A stretch of 64,000 bases of DNA from NCBI GenBank assembly GCA_947179485.1, contig OX359250.1, positions 29,956,654 to 30,020,653 on the forward strand, read 5' to 3'. This document shows positions 8,400 through 18,600 of the stretch, piece by piece; within the stretch, counting starts at the first letter, position 1, and every line of letters begins with the position of its first letter. Position numbers and translations under genes: made by a program. Below the pieces are notes generated by a model. That model was not told where the DNA came from. It searched no databases and saw only the letters and a list, made by a program, of their open reading frames with translations. Source of the DNA: Allacma fusca. Lineage: Eukaryota; Arthropoda; Collembola; Symphypleona; Sminthuridae.

Positions 8400-11300
8400 T
8401 TATTCAAAGATATGTATGTCCTTATGACCGAATGCTACGCTATTGTACTTACTAAGCCAAAACTTCTTTGAGTCAAAGCTGTTCAACGCTTTCTTATTTA
8501 ATTTTATAGTGTACAATTCATGTTTAAAACTACGAATTGATGTCATGGGTACGTCCCAAACCACACCCTCTTCCAACGACTTGACAAACATTTCATATGT
8601 TATTCTATTCTTACGCGCTACCTTAACTATACCCTTTGCTCTTATATAAGAAACGTTTTCACGTTCCAAATCATCGGTTTTAAGTAAACAATATAATTTA
8701 GGAGCCAGAAACACACCTTTGCATAATACACTGTTTGGCATCTCATCCTTCATCAAGCCTAAAATGCCTTTTTGATCAACATTATACAACATGTCTTTTC
8801 GCTTATCCTTACAATTCATGTATACACTGAAATCAAACCTCTTCTCATTATTGTCATAATACAGCCTTTTCAAATCATCGTACAAATCATCAGTAATAAT
8901 TAAATATACAAATGAATCTGTATCCATCATGCATATTTGCGACTTATGCCCAGGATAGTACTTCTTTGTGAAGTCATAATGAAACTGATACATATGCGCT
9001 TTCGATATTTCAAGTACAGCACTTCCCGAAGCAATCATCGAATCTAACATTACAGACAATTTTTTCATATAAAAGATTACTAAGTCACCATTAAAGACAA
9101 TTTCTAAACTATCTAGTGTGGGTTTATTTGCCCACTTTCTGCATTGGGATGCGCACCTGGCAAAGCGACTATTTTGATGTTTTCTTTTGTCCATGCACAT
9201 CCTTCCGTAACACACATTTGGGTATATCTTCATTAATTTATTCTTATATGCAGATGTTGCCAAAGCGCGTTCTCTTGCACAAAATTCTACATAGGGTTTC
9301 ATCCATTTCTTTTGTAAAAATGAAAGAATTCTGTGCACTTTTGATATTTCTATCCCTATTTTAATGTATACTTGCAGAGTTCTAAAATGAACGACATATT
9401 TTTTCTTCGGTTTTAATGAACATATTAGTTTCTCGCCCTTTATTTGATTTAATGTAATTCCCTGTCTACGAACCTGCTCTTGGGAACATGGTGATAAATC
9501 ATTAAAATCAGTAAACTCCTTTTCGGGACCTGGGGGAAAATCACTTAAATAATCGTGTAGCTCTGGAGGAATGTTATAATCGACTTCAAAAAAATAACCT
9601 CTGGGATCGTCATCACTGATTGACATAATCCAATCAATTATCTCCGACTTTGTCTTGTCTAGCCAATCAGCTTGACGTACCCATTCATATCCCCCATATG
9701 GTAAACTTTGAGACATTGCATATCCATATAAATTGGTCATGTCCCAATACTGAAGGTAGCTATGTGGCTTATCTGGGCAATATTGATTACCCATATAAGG
9801 ATTGTTAACCTCAGCATGTTTTAGGCATGTCTGTGTTATTCCACCTCTAATTGACTTTTCCAAAAATAGATACATCTCAGCGTCTTGGATCAAATCAAAT
9901 TCTGTCTTACTCATAATAATGCTGGCATCTTTACTCAATCCTGGCAGGCTTACATAATGTGCTGGATCTACTGAGAAAGATTCAATTGTTGTTTTTCTAA
10001 ACTGTTCGAAAACGTCACATAACAATGCAACGTCGGATAATACGTACAAATCATGAAACTCGCCTATTGTTCTTATATTGAATTTACTCCAGACTGTTTG
10101 CGCATGTTCATATTCCTCCTCACTAATTGTCTCTTCCGTTAATGAAGAATAAAAATACTGTCTGGGAGGGAGCTGCACTTCATCGAATTTACTAAAATCA
10201 CTCATGTATTCATAAGGATAATATTGTTTCTTGTACAATAATTCAATGTCTTCCGCAGTAAAATCATTAAAAAGATGTTGAACAGTGCTAAATATTTCTG
10301 TCCCATCTTTTCGGGCGGTATCCACAATGTTTTGGAGAGATTCGGGTAGAAATTTTAAAGAGTCTACAAATCTTATGATATTTCCCTTATCAGTTTTCAT
10401 AGAAATGCTCATGTGCTTTTCATGTGTCAAGGGTATTGAATTAACAGATTTAATTTTTTCATTGTCTGGTTTAATTCCTTTTAAAATAAATTGAGAGTCG
10501 TATGATAAATTGTGAAAGAATACTGGAATAAAAATACGTACTCTTGCATTTAAATTACATACTTTGTGAGCAAAGCCTATAACTTCATTCGTGATGTGAT
10601 CGTGGTGAATAACTTTTGTTTCATAGTATTGAAATTCTTTTGCACAAAGACAACATTTTAAAGTAGTATCTCGAAGTACCTTTTGCTCTTCGGTCAAGTT
10701 TGGAACATTTTTATGCATTCGCTGGCATTCCCTTAATTCCTGGAAATACGGCTCTGTTTTTTCTATAATACTCTCAATAAATCTTTCGCGTGCATCCTCA
10801 CCACGATAACATTCCGAATGCATGGTTTGCCCAGAGTGGTGCTTAATTATGTAAGCATAACCACACGGAAGATGTTCAGATACTTTAACTGTATTCTGCT
10901 GATGTTCGAGTATACAGTCAACGTCTGAACAGGATTGCAGTAATGGACACTCATCCCTTTGTACTGGTTTTAAAATAGACTCAAAGTCTGCATAAATTAC
11001 AAACCATTGGATCAATGTCCGATTAAAATCCATGAAATTATACTTCCTTTTAGTCGGAAATCGCGTAATTTGCGGTTTGTAAGTTATGCAGATTTCTCTA
11101 TGTCTGCCTAAAGTTTCCATGCTTAAAAATCTTTGAAGACATGAATAACAATAATACTTTTGTCCTCGCCCATTTTCATTAATTAATGATGAAAGACCGC
11201 TTGTGGGGTTCTCGTCTGATTGTTTTAGTAGTACATAATGACTGCGCTCTTCATGAGTCACTAAAAGCAAATCAATATGCTTTTCAGCATCTACATTTGA

Positions 11301-14049
11301 ACTAACATATAATGGATACACATTGCCTCTTTTTCTATGATGCCCATATTTGGTTGTATAGTTTTCACCATTTTCCTCGTACCCTATAACATTCACTGAC
11401 AACCTTACATTCTTTTGCTCAAATTTGCGAATATCTTTTATTTGTACGGGATATTTTAAAAAGCTATGATTAATTGTTTTGGCAATGTCTAGATAAGATT
11501 TTGCTTTAGTTGCCTTTTTCCTAGAACGCTCACTTCCTCTGTATAGGGGCTTTAATTCGGCTAAAATTGAATAAAGAAAGCATTTCTGATCATTTATATT
11601 CTCTACATTAACCACACAGTTCTTCGATTTTAATCCCGGTGGAATTTCAAAGAATGTACTTTCACCGCCACTTAATGGGTTAAAAGGGACCGTGGTGAAC
11701 GAAAATTCCTTAATTTTAACCACACTCCAATTACTACCTCTAGTGATTAGCATTGTCAAATCATCGGACATTTTTTTTGCCATTAATTTGATTGTAGGGG
11801 TAATCATACTTTTATCCAAAATCTTATGACACATTGAATTCAGAAAAAATATTTCTTGGATATTTTCTTCAAATGTTCTTTTTTCCATTAAAATCTTTGC
11901 ATGAGAAAAAAATGAGCTTGCATGTTTTTCTCGTAATATTCCTTCCATTGTCTCTCTTAAAATGTTATTGATAGTATGGAAAAGTCCATCAATTGACATA
12001 AATTCTCGATCTCCTAAGAACAGGACATATTCCTTACACGTATTAAAAGCATTGGCTTTTAATGAGAACCGTAATCCTAAATTGTTATCATTATTTCTTA
12101 CGTTACCTCCTATTTGTAAACTATCTGATTCATTACCATAATATAGTGATCGATGGATTTGATATTTGTGGACATCTAAGTCAGCTCTAGTCCTAAATCT
12201 AATGGCGCATACTGTACAGAAGCGGTCCCGGTATTCTTTAATTTGATGCTGGAGTTCCTCTTCAGATGCAGCTTGTGATTGTCGTTCTTGTTCGTTGTGT
12301 AATAGATGTGGCTGTTGGTTGTATTGCTCAAGGAGAGAGATGCTGTTGGGTGTTTCTATGTGACCCAAGACATCTGTACCCTTTTCTTTTTCTGAAGAAG
12401 AAAAACCGAAAATTAATCGCTAAACCGGCATAGTCTTGATCATATTGTTTATGCATGTCATGTAATGATGCATTCGTTTATGCATTACAAGGTAAAACAA
12501 TATATTACCCTTGTTTACGGTTCCTCCTCCTCCTCTTCCAAGTCCTCCGCCTCCTCCTCTGATGATGAAATTAACATCGGATTCTTCACCATCCTTCTCA
12601 TTTTCGCTATAGCCATACGAAATTCTTCTACACTGGTGTCGTCGGCGGATTCTAATGCATCCGTCGTGGACTCCGGGCTCCCTTCCTTCATGTCGGAACC
12701 GGCTGATTCCGTGTCCGAGTCCATATGATGATTTGAATCGTTTGGTTCTCTCGGGAGTTCCGCTGTCATCACCATCGCTTGAGTCAAGGTCTCGTCGTCG
12801 GAAATGGTTATTAGAATCGGCTGTTGCTGACCTAGAAGAGCTCTTTCGCGTTGTTGATGATGACTGTTCAATACCAGCTGACTTGGTCCGCTCACGGCTA
12901 TTTCCCCAGAAACTACATCCTGGCTGTTCATCATCTTCAGTATTTCTTGATTGTTGCATGATTTGGCCAGTGGACGATTTTCTAAAAAAGTCGCATACTT
13001 TGGCTTAGCTGAAAAAAAACGGAATTCATAACTCAATGGGATACAAATTATTAGCATTGTAATTATAGCAGGTTGCATTCAATGTGTAAATTCCTACCAC
13101 TTGGCTGAGTCATCCAATTTCCCACCGTATTTGGAGGTGCATTGAAATCATAGACATGTCCTGAATCATCCGTCATCTGATCATCGATGCTAAATGTATT
13201 AGCCCTGACGGTATCCCCTTTCACATTTCCTACATTGGTAAATAATAATTACGTATTGCATAATCAGGTAGCATTAAAATCTGATTTATGCACGCATTTG
13301 TCATAAGAAATTATAATGTACGAGGCGAATTAAATACCTTGCTCTGAGTCCCCTAGATTATCATGTGTAACATGATCGGGATTTTGATTACCGTCTGGAA
13401 TGCTGTGGGACACTGGTATTGCGTCACCTTCTGAAAACAGTGACATTATTTATAAAATCAATCTATCAATGCAATTACAGTGCGTCGTTGTTACAAACAT
13501 ATCTAGGCTAATATCTCTCGAGCTTTATATCTTCATATGTATCTATAACTACGTGCCTCACTACCTTCATACAATACATCATGCTTCATATTAATAAAAG
13601 TTAGCATTGACCATACTTCCGCTAAAATTATTCAATTATTCATTTTGTGAAAATTCATACCTTCCACATTTTGCAAGATTGAAGATTCATGTAATCCAGG
13701 TTTGTCCCCAGCCTTCGAGTCTGAACCCGGTAACTCGTCTTCCATTTCGTTGCCTTGCACATCCGGCACACTCGCAATTTCTCCATTGTTACTTCTACCA
13801 TTTAGCTCGGATTCTGCAAAAAAAGAGAGTACAAAACATATATTATGTATGTAGGCTCCTAAACTTAAACATAACTCGTGAACTAGAAAGAGTAAATTAA
13901 TCAGCACCGTAAAGAACACTTCAAATATATTCATTAAAAATACCTATGAATGGCTCTCGCTCAAATAATTCTGCCCAATTAATATGGAATTGGTCGTTAT
14001 GATTCTCCAAGTTATCATATTCCCTACCGCAAGTAGTACACAAATTCAT
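8400..14049 (-). CDS. Polinton protein-primed family B DNA polymerase, six-exon model with zinc-finger N-terminus
   Basis: The last exon (12391-8400) holds a 1322-codon frame without any ATG near its N-terminus, so upstream exons are needed. The model is 14049-13944, 13813-13661, 13430-13338, 13229-13098, 12997-12509 and 12391-8400, all phase 1, with GT-AG borders and 1655 codons in total. Exon 1 encodes a finger of the form C-x2-C...H-x4-H. The last exon (its own numbering) has a C2H2 finger at 51-72, a second finger near 407-426, exonuclease motifs YADFE (461-463), FHNLSYD (620-624) and YVLSD (775-779), an endonuclease-VII-like Cys/His insert at 572-604, and polymerase motifs DMTNLYGYAM, PNVCYGR and the catalytic DTDS (1149-1152). 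It would replicate the element by protein priming. The acceptor at 12998/12997 is the weakest part of the model. The polymerase identity is certain. Confidence 0.8.
12515..14049 (-). CDS. Alternative product of the polymerase 5' exons: zinc-finger protein with acidic tail, 325 aa
   Basis: The same four leading exons (14049-13944, 13813-13661, 13430-13338, 13229-13098) join exon 13008-12515 if the stronger acceptor, a run of T ending in TTTCAG before 13008, is used. This gives 326 codons including the stop and shifts the frame relative to the polymerase model. The product begins with the zinc-finger exon, continues through polar Asp/Asn/Ser-rich exons (44, 31 and 51 codons), then has a Ser/Asp-rich region and a tail of Glu (EEEAEDLEEEEEEP). 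Highly acidic tails occur in chromatin and regulatory proteins, which is only a hint. It could be a regulatory protein made from shared exons, or a splice by-product. Confidence 0.5.
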
Positions 14050-14361
14050 CTTATCACAGCTACACTCTCTCACTTTTTTCTACTTAGGAATTTTAAACGG
14101 ACAAATTTTGATTAAACAAAAGCAAAAAAACAAAGAGGGCAATTTGGTTAATCTCACTTGGGCTTATATCGGAAGACTGAGAGAATTCAGCTATGTCTGT
14201 CGTCCGATAGTTTTACGATGTAATAACGGGCGTCAAATTTCCAAAGCCATCGTGAGTTGATTCTCGCGAATAAAATCCTCTCTACACTCTAACTCTCCTC
14301 TAACTCTCCACACCATCCCGGATTATTTCCTCCAGTGAAATTTATCTACTTATCTAGAACC
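14050..14361. promoter_or_regulatory. Likely bidirectional promoter between the polymerase and the 394-aa gene
   Basis: Two genes start from opposite ends of this 312-bp gap: the zinc-finger/polymerase gene on the minus strand (ATG at 14049) and the spliced gene on the plus strand (ATG at 14362 in an ACCATGG context). There are no long frames inside. I see A-rich tracts near 14100-14140 but no clear TATA box. Function is inferred from the layout. Confidence 0.45.
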
Positions 14362-15762
14362 ATGGTTAGCCACCCTGTGATGGAAATTGTGAAGAAAAAT
14401 CTGAAAACCAGGAATGTGCAATTCATACCGTGTTTCTACATTGGTAGGGACGATGCCGTTGACCCTGCCCGATATCGAATCCAAGTTGACGAAGTTGTAC
14501 GAATGGGGAAACATTTCATTTACCAGGAATCAAAATCCCGAACCGGAGCTTTTATCATTGCTCCTTTTGCGGAGACAGGGATCAAGGAAATGAATCACAA
14601 GCGATTCACGACCAAGGTTCCGCCTTTCCCCCTTTTCTTCCGAAATGGTAACGATTGGTGCTTTATGATGCACGTTTTTGAGAGTTGGGCTCGAAAGGCT
14701 TTGAACACGGACGAGAATAATATAACTCGTAATGACATCAATTACGAAAATCCACTACTGACACTCATCTCAATGTCTACAACTCTCCAGGACTTGTAAG
14801 TGTTAATTCATTTGCTATTTCTTGTGATGAATCATTTAATGAAAATTTTGCTGTTATTTCTGTCGTGTTTCGTGCATCCTAATTACATTAGCATTTGTGT
14901 TGTTTTTGTTATTTACAGTCAACGACTATATCCTGACCAACGACACATGGAAGGCCTCTTTGCATGGGCCAATATTTGTATTTGTCCATACTGTGCTATG
15001 ACGAATGTAAATCCTCTCCAAAACCAAATCAGAGACTTGATGTGCCATTCTGGAAGGATGTATGAACGGACACATCATCGTCGGTCAGGCTACCGAAATT
15101 GTTTCGACCTTTATCGAATGCACCTTATCTGTTCAGAGCACTATATTCAGCCGGTGGAGTCAACACCAGAAATGGGGCTGAACTCAAATATAACTGAAAT
15201 GTTAAAAGTCGCAGCAATAATTGTCGAGAACATCCGGGCAAACTACCTAGGATTCGGAAAAATCCAATTTACATTCCATGTGGATCACTACAAGGACGGT
15301 CAACAACTTGATGACATTGAGATTGGAGATATGATATCTCTCCCCGTGAGTCTTTCAATCCCACTTGTCTGTCTGCAGGCCTACCTATTCAATTTTGCTT
15401 ACTACTTGATGAATGATGAACCACGTCTCAGAGAGGTTGGCCATATTTACAAGGAGCCTTTGTTTTTGGTTTCAAGGATGCAATCTTCACCAGCGTAAGT
15501 TAAATTTTGTATTTGTAAATTCTATATTTTTTTGAATTTAAACTATATTCCCGATAAAATTGCATATATTTGGAATTACCTTTACAGAACCATCACGGCT
15601 GCAGCAAAACTCCGAATTATGGAATTTCGAAGCCGATTCCGTGGTCTCCATAGTGATCCAACACTTTGCTTTTCATCCCGGGAGAGGAACTTTGTGACCG
15701 AGCAGCTTGGACAACTTGGGTATGATCTTACTCCATTGAGGATGAATCATGTTGTTATTTAA
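14362..15762 (+). CDS. Spliced hypothetical gene, three exons, 394 aa
   Basis: The exons are 14362-14795, 14919-15494 and 15588-15762. Donors are GTAAGT in both cases, acceptors are TTTACAG, and both introns are phase 2, giving 1185 nt including the stop. The start sits in a perfect ACCATGG context. The protein has no signal peptide. Its middle is Cys/His-rich (CICPYCAMT, DLMCHSGRMYERTHHRR, CFDLYRMHLICSEHY), which suggests metal binding. Later it has a segment GKIQFTFHVD and a hydrophobic helix-like region (VCLQAYLFNFAYYLM). I do not recognise a family. It sits beyond the polymerase and may be a Polinton accessory gene. A comparable Gly-Lys-[Ile/Val]-Gln-Phe block occurs in the next gene. Confidence 0.65.
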
Positions 15763-16644
15763 TCCTACATTAAATATCAAAATTCATGACTACTTAAGGA
15801 TTATTCAATAAAATGATATAATCCCTGAATTAACACATTGTTGTAAAATACTAGCATATATCGTTTCATACCAACATAGTTCAATTTTGCAAGTCATAAT
15901 AATTTTCTTTAAAATGCTCAATTATTTACTTTATCATTATAATCACTTCATCACGTATGCCACTACAAATTAGAATTTAAAAAATAATACTTACGTTTTC
16001 TGTCATCCATCCGATTTATCATCATGGTAAACTCATGATTTTGAAAGTTTTTGCATATTCATAAGGTGGTTACAGCACGTATAGTTTGTCATTGCAGTTC
16101 CATACATATTTGAACAATGTTTACCTTAACTTGTGAAACGGTACCGTGAGGGTATTATTTAAAGTATATATGCTAAGCATGATTGAATAGAACTGTAAGG
16201 GGAAAGGGACCGTGCGGGATTTATTTAAAGTATGTATACTTAGCATGACTGAATAGGAGTGGAAGGGAAAGAGGGCCGAGAGGGAATTAAAAGAACTAAC
16301 TTTTGCTATTTTCTTGTAAAATTCCTCAGTTTCTTCAATTTACACACACTATTACACTTAATTCTGCTGGAAATGACTTTTTAGAGCTTTATTCTGTGGG
16401 AGACAAGTATAATTGAGCTTAATTACTTTAATTACGATTAACTCCAATTAAATGATTGCAATTAGCAACTTTTACACGTGAAATACGTTCAATACGGACG
16501 TACTTATGATTAGAAACAATAAAAAGTTGTAACTATGATTTGATGTTTCGGGTGGGGCTGGCACATACTGGCATTCTACTACAATGGCTGACACACGTGA
16601 CTAATAGTAGAGAGGGAAATCTGTAAGGAGAGGGAAATTTTTTC
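15763..16644. other. AT-rich spacer
   Basis: No gene seen. The stretch between the two spliced genes is AT-rich with several AATAAA-like motifs just after 15762, for example near 15806-15815. It contains the 66-bp direct repeat listed separately. Confidence 0.5.
16144..16290. repeat. 66-bp direct repeat, just over two copies
   Basis: Units begin with CCGTGAGGG (16144), CCGTGCGGG (16210) and a partial CCGAGAGGG (16276), spaced 66 bp. Each full copy contains ATTTAAAGTAT, a GC(A)TGA-type block and a run of GGGAAAGGG. The copies differ at many positions, so the duplication is not recent. It lies upstream of the 16645 gene and could contribute to its promoter. Confidence 0.7.
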
Positions 16645-17417
16645 ATGTGTAGTATCAACCTGTTGAATTCTTTGATAAAAGGTGTCCGTACAATCATGAA
16701 TTCAATTGTTGAAGCTTGGAAAGCTGAAGGTACGTCGTACTACATGTTGGAGTTGTGGTTGCAAGCAATTTGGAAGGAAACAACCGTAGGAAGAATAGAC
16801 ACCTTGTACTATCCTGGAGGAATTCGATTGCCCCTTGTTGCTGGCCGTGAACTGTTGACACAAGATTTGGAAAGAAGAATTAAAAGACGTCATGACAAAA
16901 TCCTGATTCATCTTAACATGCTTGTGGGTGAGCACAATTTTGGAGGATTATTGCTTATTGAGATGAAGGATCTATATGTCAAGTACTATGGGGCTTACGT
17001 CAACGAAGAAGTGAAATGGAAAGTTTCAACTTTTGCAAATGAGGTGCTGAAGGCAATTGAAACTCGTGGACTGGACTGTTACACTGGAAAAGTGCAATTT
17101 CGATTTAATCAGCGTTGGAGATATCCTAAGTAAGTGTCAGATTATTGACAGGTTTAAATATTTTTTATCTTGCGCTTTAGTCATGTCAAACATTAATTAT
17201 CGTGAACTTTTGTTGATTTAGTGTTCAATGCTTGGGAGGGCTTGTGACTGCATTTTACTTCCGCGAACACATGAGATGGGAGACTATCAGCGATGATATC
17301 TCTGATGGTGAGATGATGAAGGTTCTGAAGGATTTTGCACAAAAGGAGCAGGATCGGGCAGAATTTAAGGCCGTCGTAGATTTCCTCAGCAACAAGAGGA
17401 GATTCAATATTTTCTGA
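16645..17417 (+). CDS. Spliced hypothetical gene, two exons, 226 aa
   Basis: Exon 1 is 16645-17129 and ends before GTAAGTGTC. Exon 2 is 17222-17417 after TTGATTTAG. The intron is 92 bp, phase 2, and the CDS is 681 nt including the stop. ATG 16645 gives MCSINLL; an in-frame ATG at 16696 (MNSIVEAWKAEG) is an alternative start. The protein is helix-rich and charged, with a basic stretch (DLERRIKRRHDK) near residue 75-85 and a C-terminal helix. The block TGKVQFRFNQRW resembles GKIQFTFHV of the upstream 394-aa protein, each following an Ala/Val-rich helix, so the two may be distant paralogues. No family recognised. AATAAATAC follows about 30 bp after the stop. It may be the last gene of the Polinton or a host gene. 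Confidence 0.6.
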
Positions 17418-18600
17418 GATTTTCCCTTATTTTTGGTATTTTTTTACATAATAAATACAAATATTTAATGAATTATGTGATGTGTCTATTTATTTACTGC
17501 GTAGGTCAGTTTTATACTGAGCGTCAGCATGTGATTAGATAATCCTGGCCGTTATGTCGTACGTCACTGTGGATGAGGTGGTGCTGGTGCTGGGGGGTGT
17601 GCATGTGTGTGTGTGAAGTGTACATGGAGTAACGGACTGATTTGCGAATCTCTCCTCCAGCCCCTCGTCCATGTACATAATTGATTCATGTGCTGGGCAC
17701 AGCAGCTCAGCTCATTATGCCTGAGCAACTCAGGTCCTATTCTTGTACCTGAGCAACTCAGGACCTATCCTTGTACCTGGGCAGCTCAGGTCCTATCCTT
17801 GTACCTGAGCAGCTCAGGTCCTATCCTTTAACACGGGATTTTAGGTATAGGCGGTGTACCTGGGCAGCACCGTACCTGGGCATATGAGCCTACTCCCCTA
17901 CTATTATGTTATTTTGCTTAATCGATAATAAAATGTATTTGCGGAGTAAATATTATAAAAAAGTATCTTATCATTAAAGTGAGTCGGTCTTCGGCGTATC
18001 ATTAATACCGTTATTGAAGAGGCAAAATGCTCTAAGTGATGTACAAAAGCATGCACCCGTACACCATTACTTTCTTTGAAATACATTTCACATGTCATTG
18101 AGAGTAATTAAATACTAAATACTTTTATACTTACAGGCCCTTAAAATGCCAAGTGCAAAATACTAGCCAACTTGTTGTCAACTTTCAAATACATAATTCT
18201 TTGTGGTCTCAAAATGCGTATTTTAAAACACTAAATTTGAAAATACTGCATAACTCTTACAATTGGTAGTACGTCAAACTATCAGTCCATGCTCATGTGT
18301 ATAGCTACATATAGGGAAACTCGACTGTACGATGTGTGTTCTGTATCCACGTACATGTGTATACACTATATATGTATATTGTTAAAGGTAATAATCACTC
18401 CTTACACAGTATAAATGTTATCTTGCAAGAAGTATGTACGTATTTTGACTCATACATAAAAAATATGCTTTTACATGTAAGCTTTTTTATTCATTCTTCT
18501 GGGGAAGGAATAATTATGTCATTTACAAGCAGTTACTTCCGTGTCTGTGATCTGCGAGAAAAGAAATTCAATAAACAGTTCAAGGTCTGGGCAATGGCAG
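17418..18600. other. Non-coding stretch after the last spliced gene
   Basis: No gene supported. It holds the 28-bp palindromic tandem repeat (17720-17830), a GT-rich tract near 17596-17615, a 10-bp inverted repeat (TGTACATGGA around 17619, TCCATGTACA around 17668), and a short hairpin CGGTG...CACCG near 17851-17871. The right terminus of the Polinton could lie here, but no terminal repeat can be matched within the window. Confidence 0.45.
17720..17830. repeat. 28-bp tandem repeat, four copies, each with a short hairpin
   Basis: Copies start at 17720, 17748, 17776 and 17804, and the unit ends with CCTATTCTTGTA or CCTATCCTTGTA. Copies 1, 2 and 4 carry CCTGAG-(3 nt)-CTCAGG, a perfect 6-bp stem; copy 3 has CCTGGG, which can still pair through a G-T. 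The third-position loop changes (CAA or CAG) leave the stems intact, as expected if structure is maintained or if homogenisation is recent. Confidence 0.85.

Larger units (their letters stand above)
1..17417. mobile_element. Maverick/Polinton (polintovirus-like) element, left end missing
   Basis: The stretch carries the defining Polinton set: retroviral-type DDE integrase, protein-primed family B DNA polymerase, adenain-like cysteine protease, HerA/FtsK-type packaging ATPase and a double jelly-roll type major capsid protein. Genes lie on both strands with gaps of 3 to 30 bp, as in a DNA virus genome. The capsid frame is already open at base 1, so the left terminus and probably the minor capsid gene lie upstream. 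The right limit is uncertain: I set it at the stop of the last spliced plus-strand gene, but the true terminus could be anywhere between the polymerase (14.05 kb) and about 18 kb. No terminal inverted repeat can be tested because only one end is present. The integrase, polymerase and ATPase frames are intact, which suggests a fairly young copy. Confidence 0.85.

Noticed and set aside
8400..12368. Polymerase starting at the TTG at 12368
   Set aside because: TTG is not a normal start in animals, and the frame is open upstream to a clear acceptor at 12392, so the protein must begin in upstream exons.
12420..12959. 179-codon minus frame starting at ATG 12959 as a stand-alone gene
   Set aside because: It is better explained as part of exon 5 in the polymerase reading frame; after the donor at 12508 the frame reads low-complexity intron sequence.
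17720..17830. CRISPR array
   Set aside because: Units are contiguous 28-bp tandem copies without unique spacers, in an animal genome.
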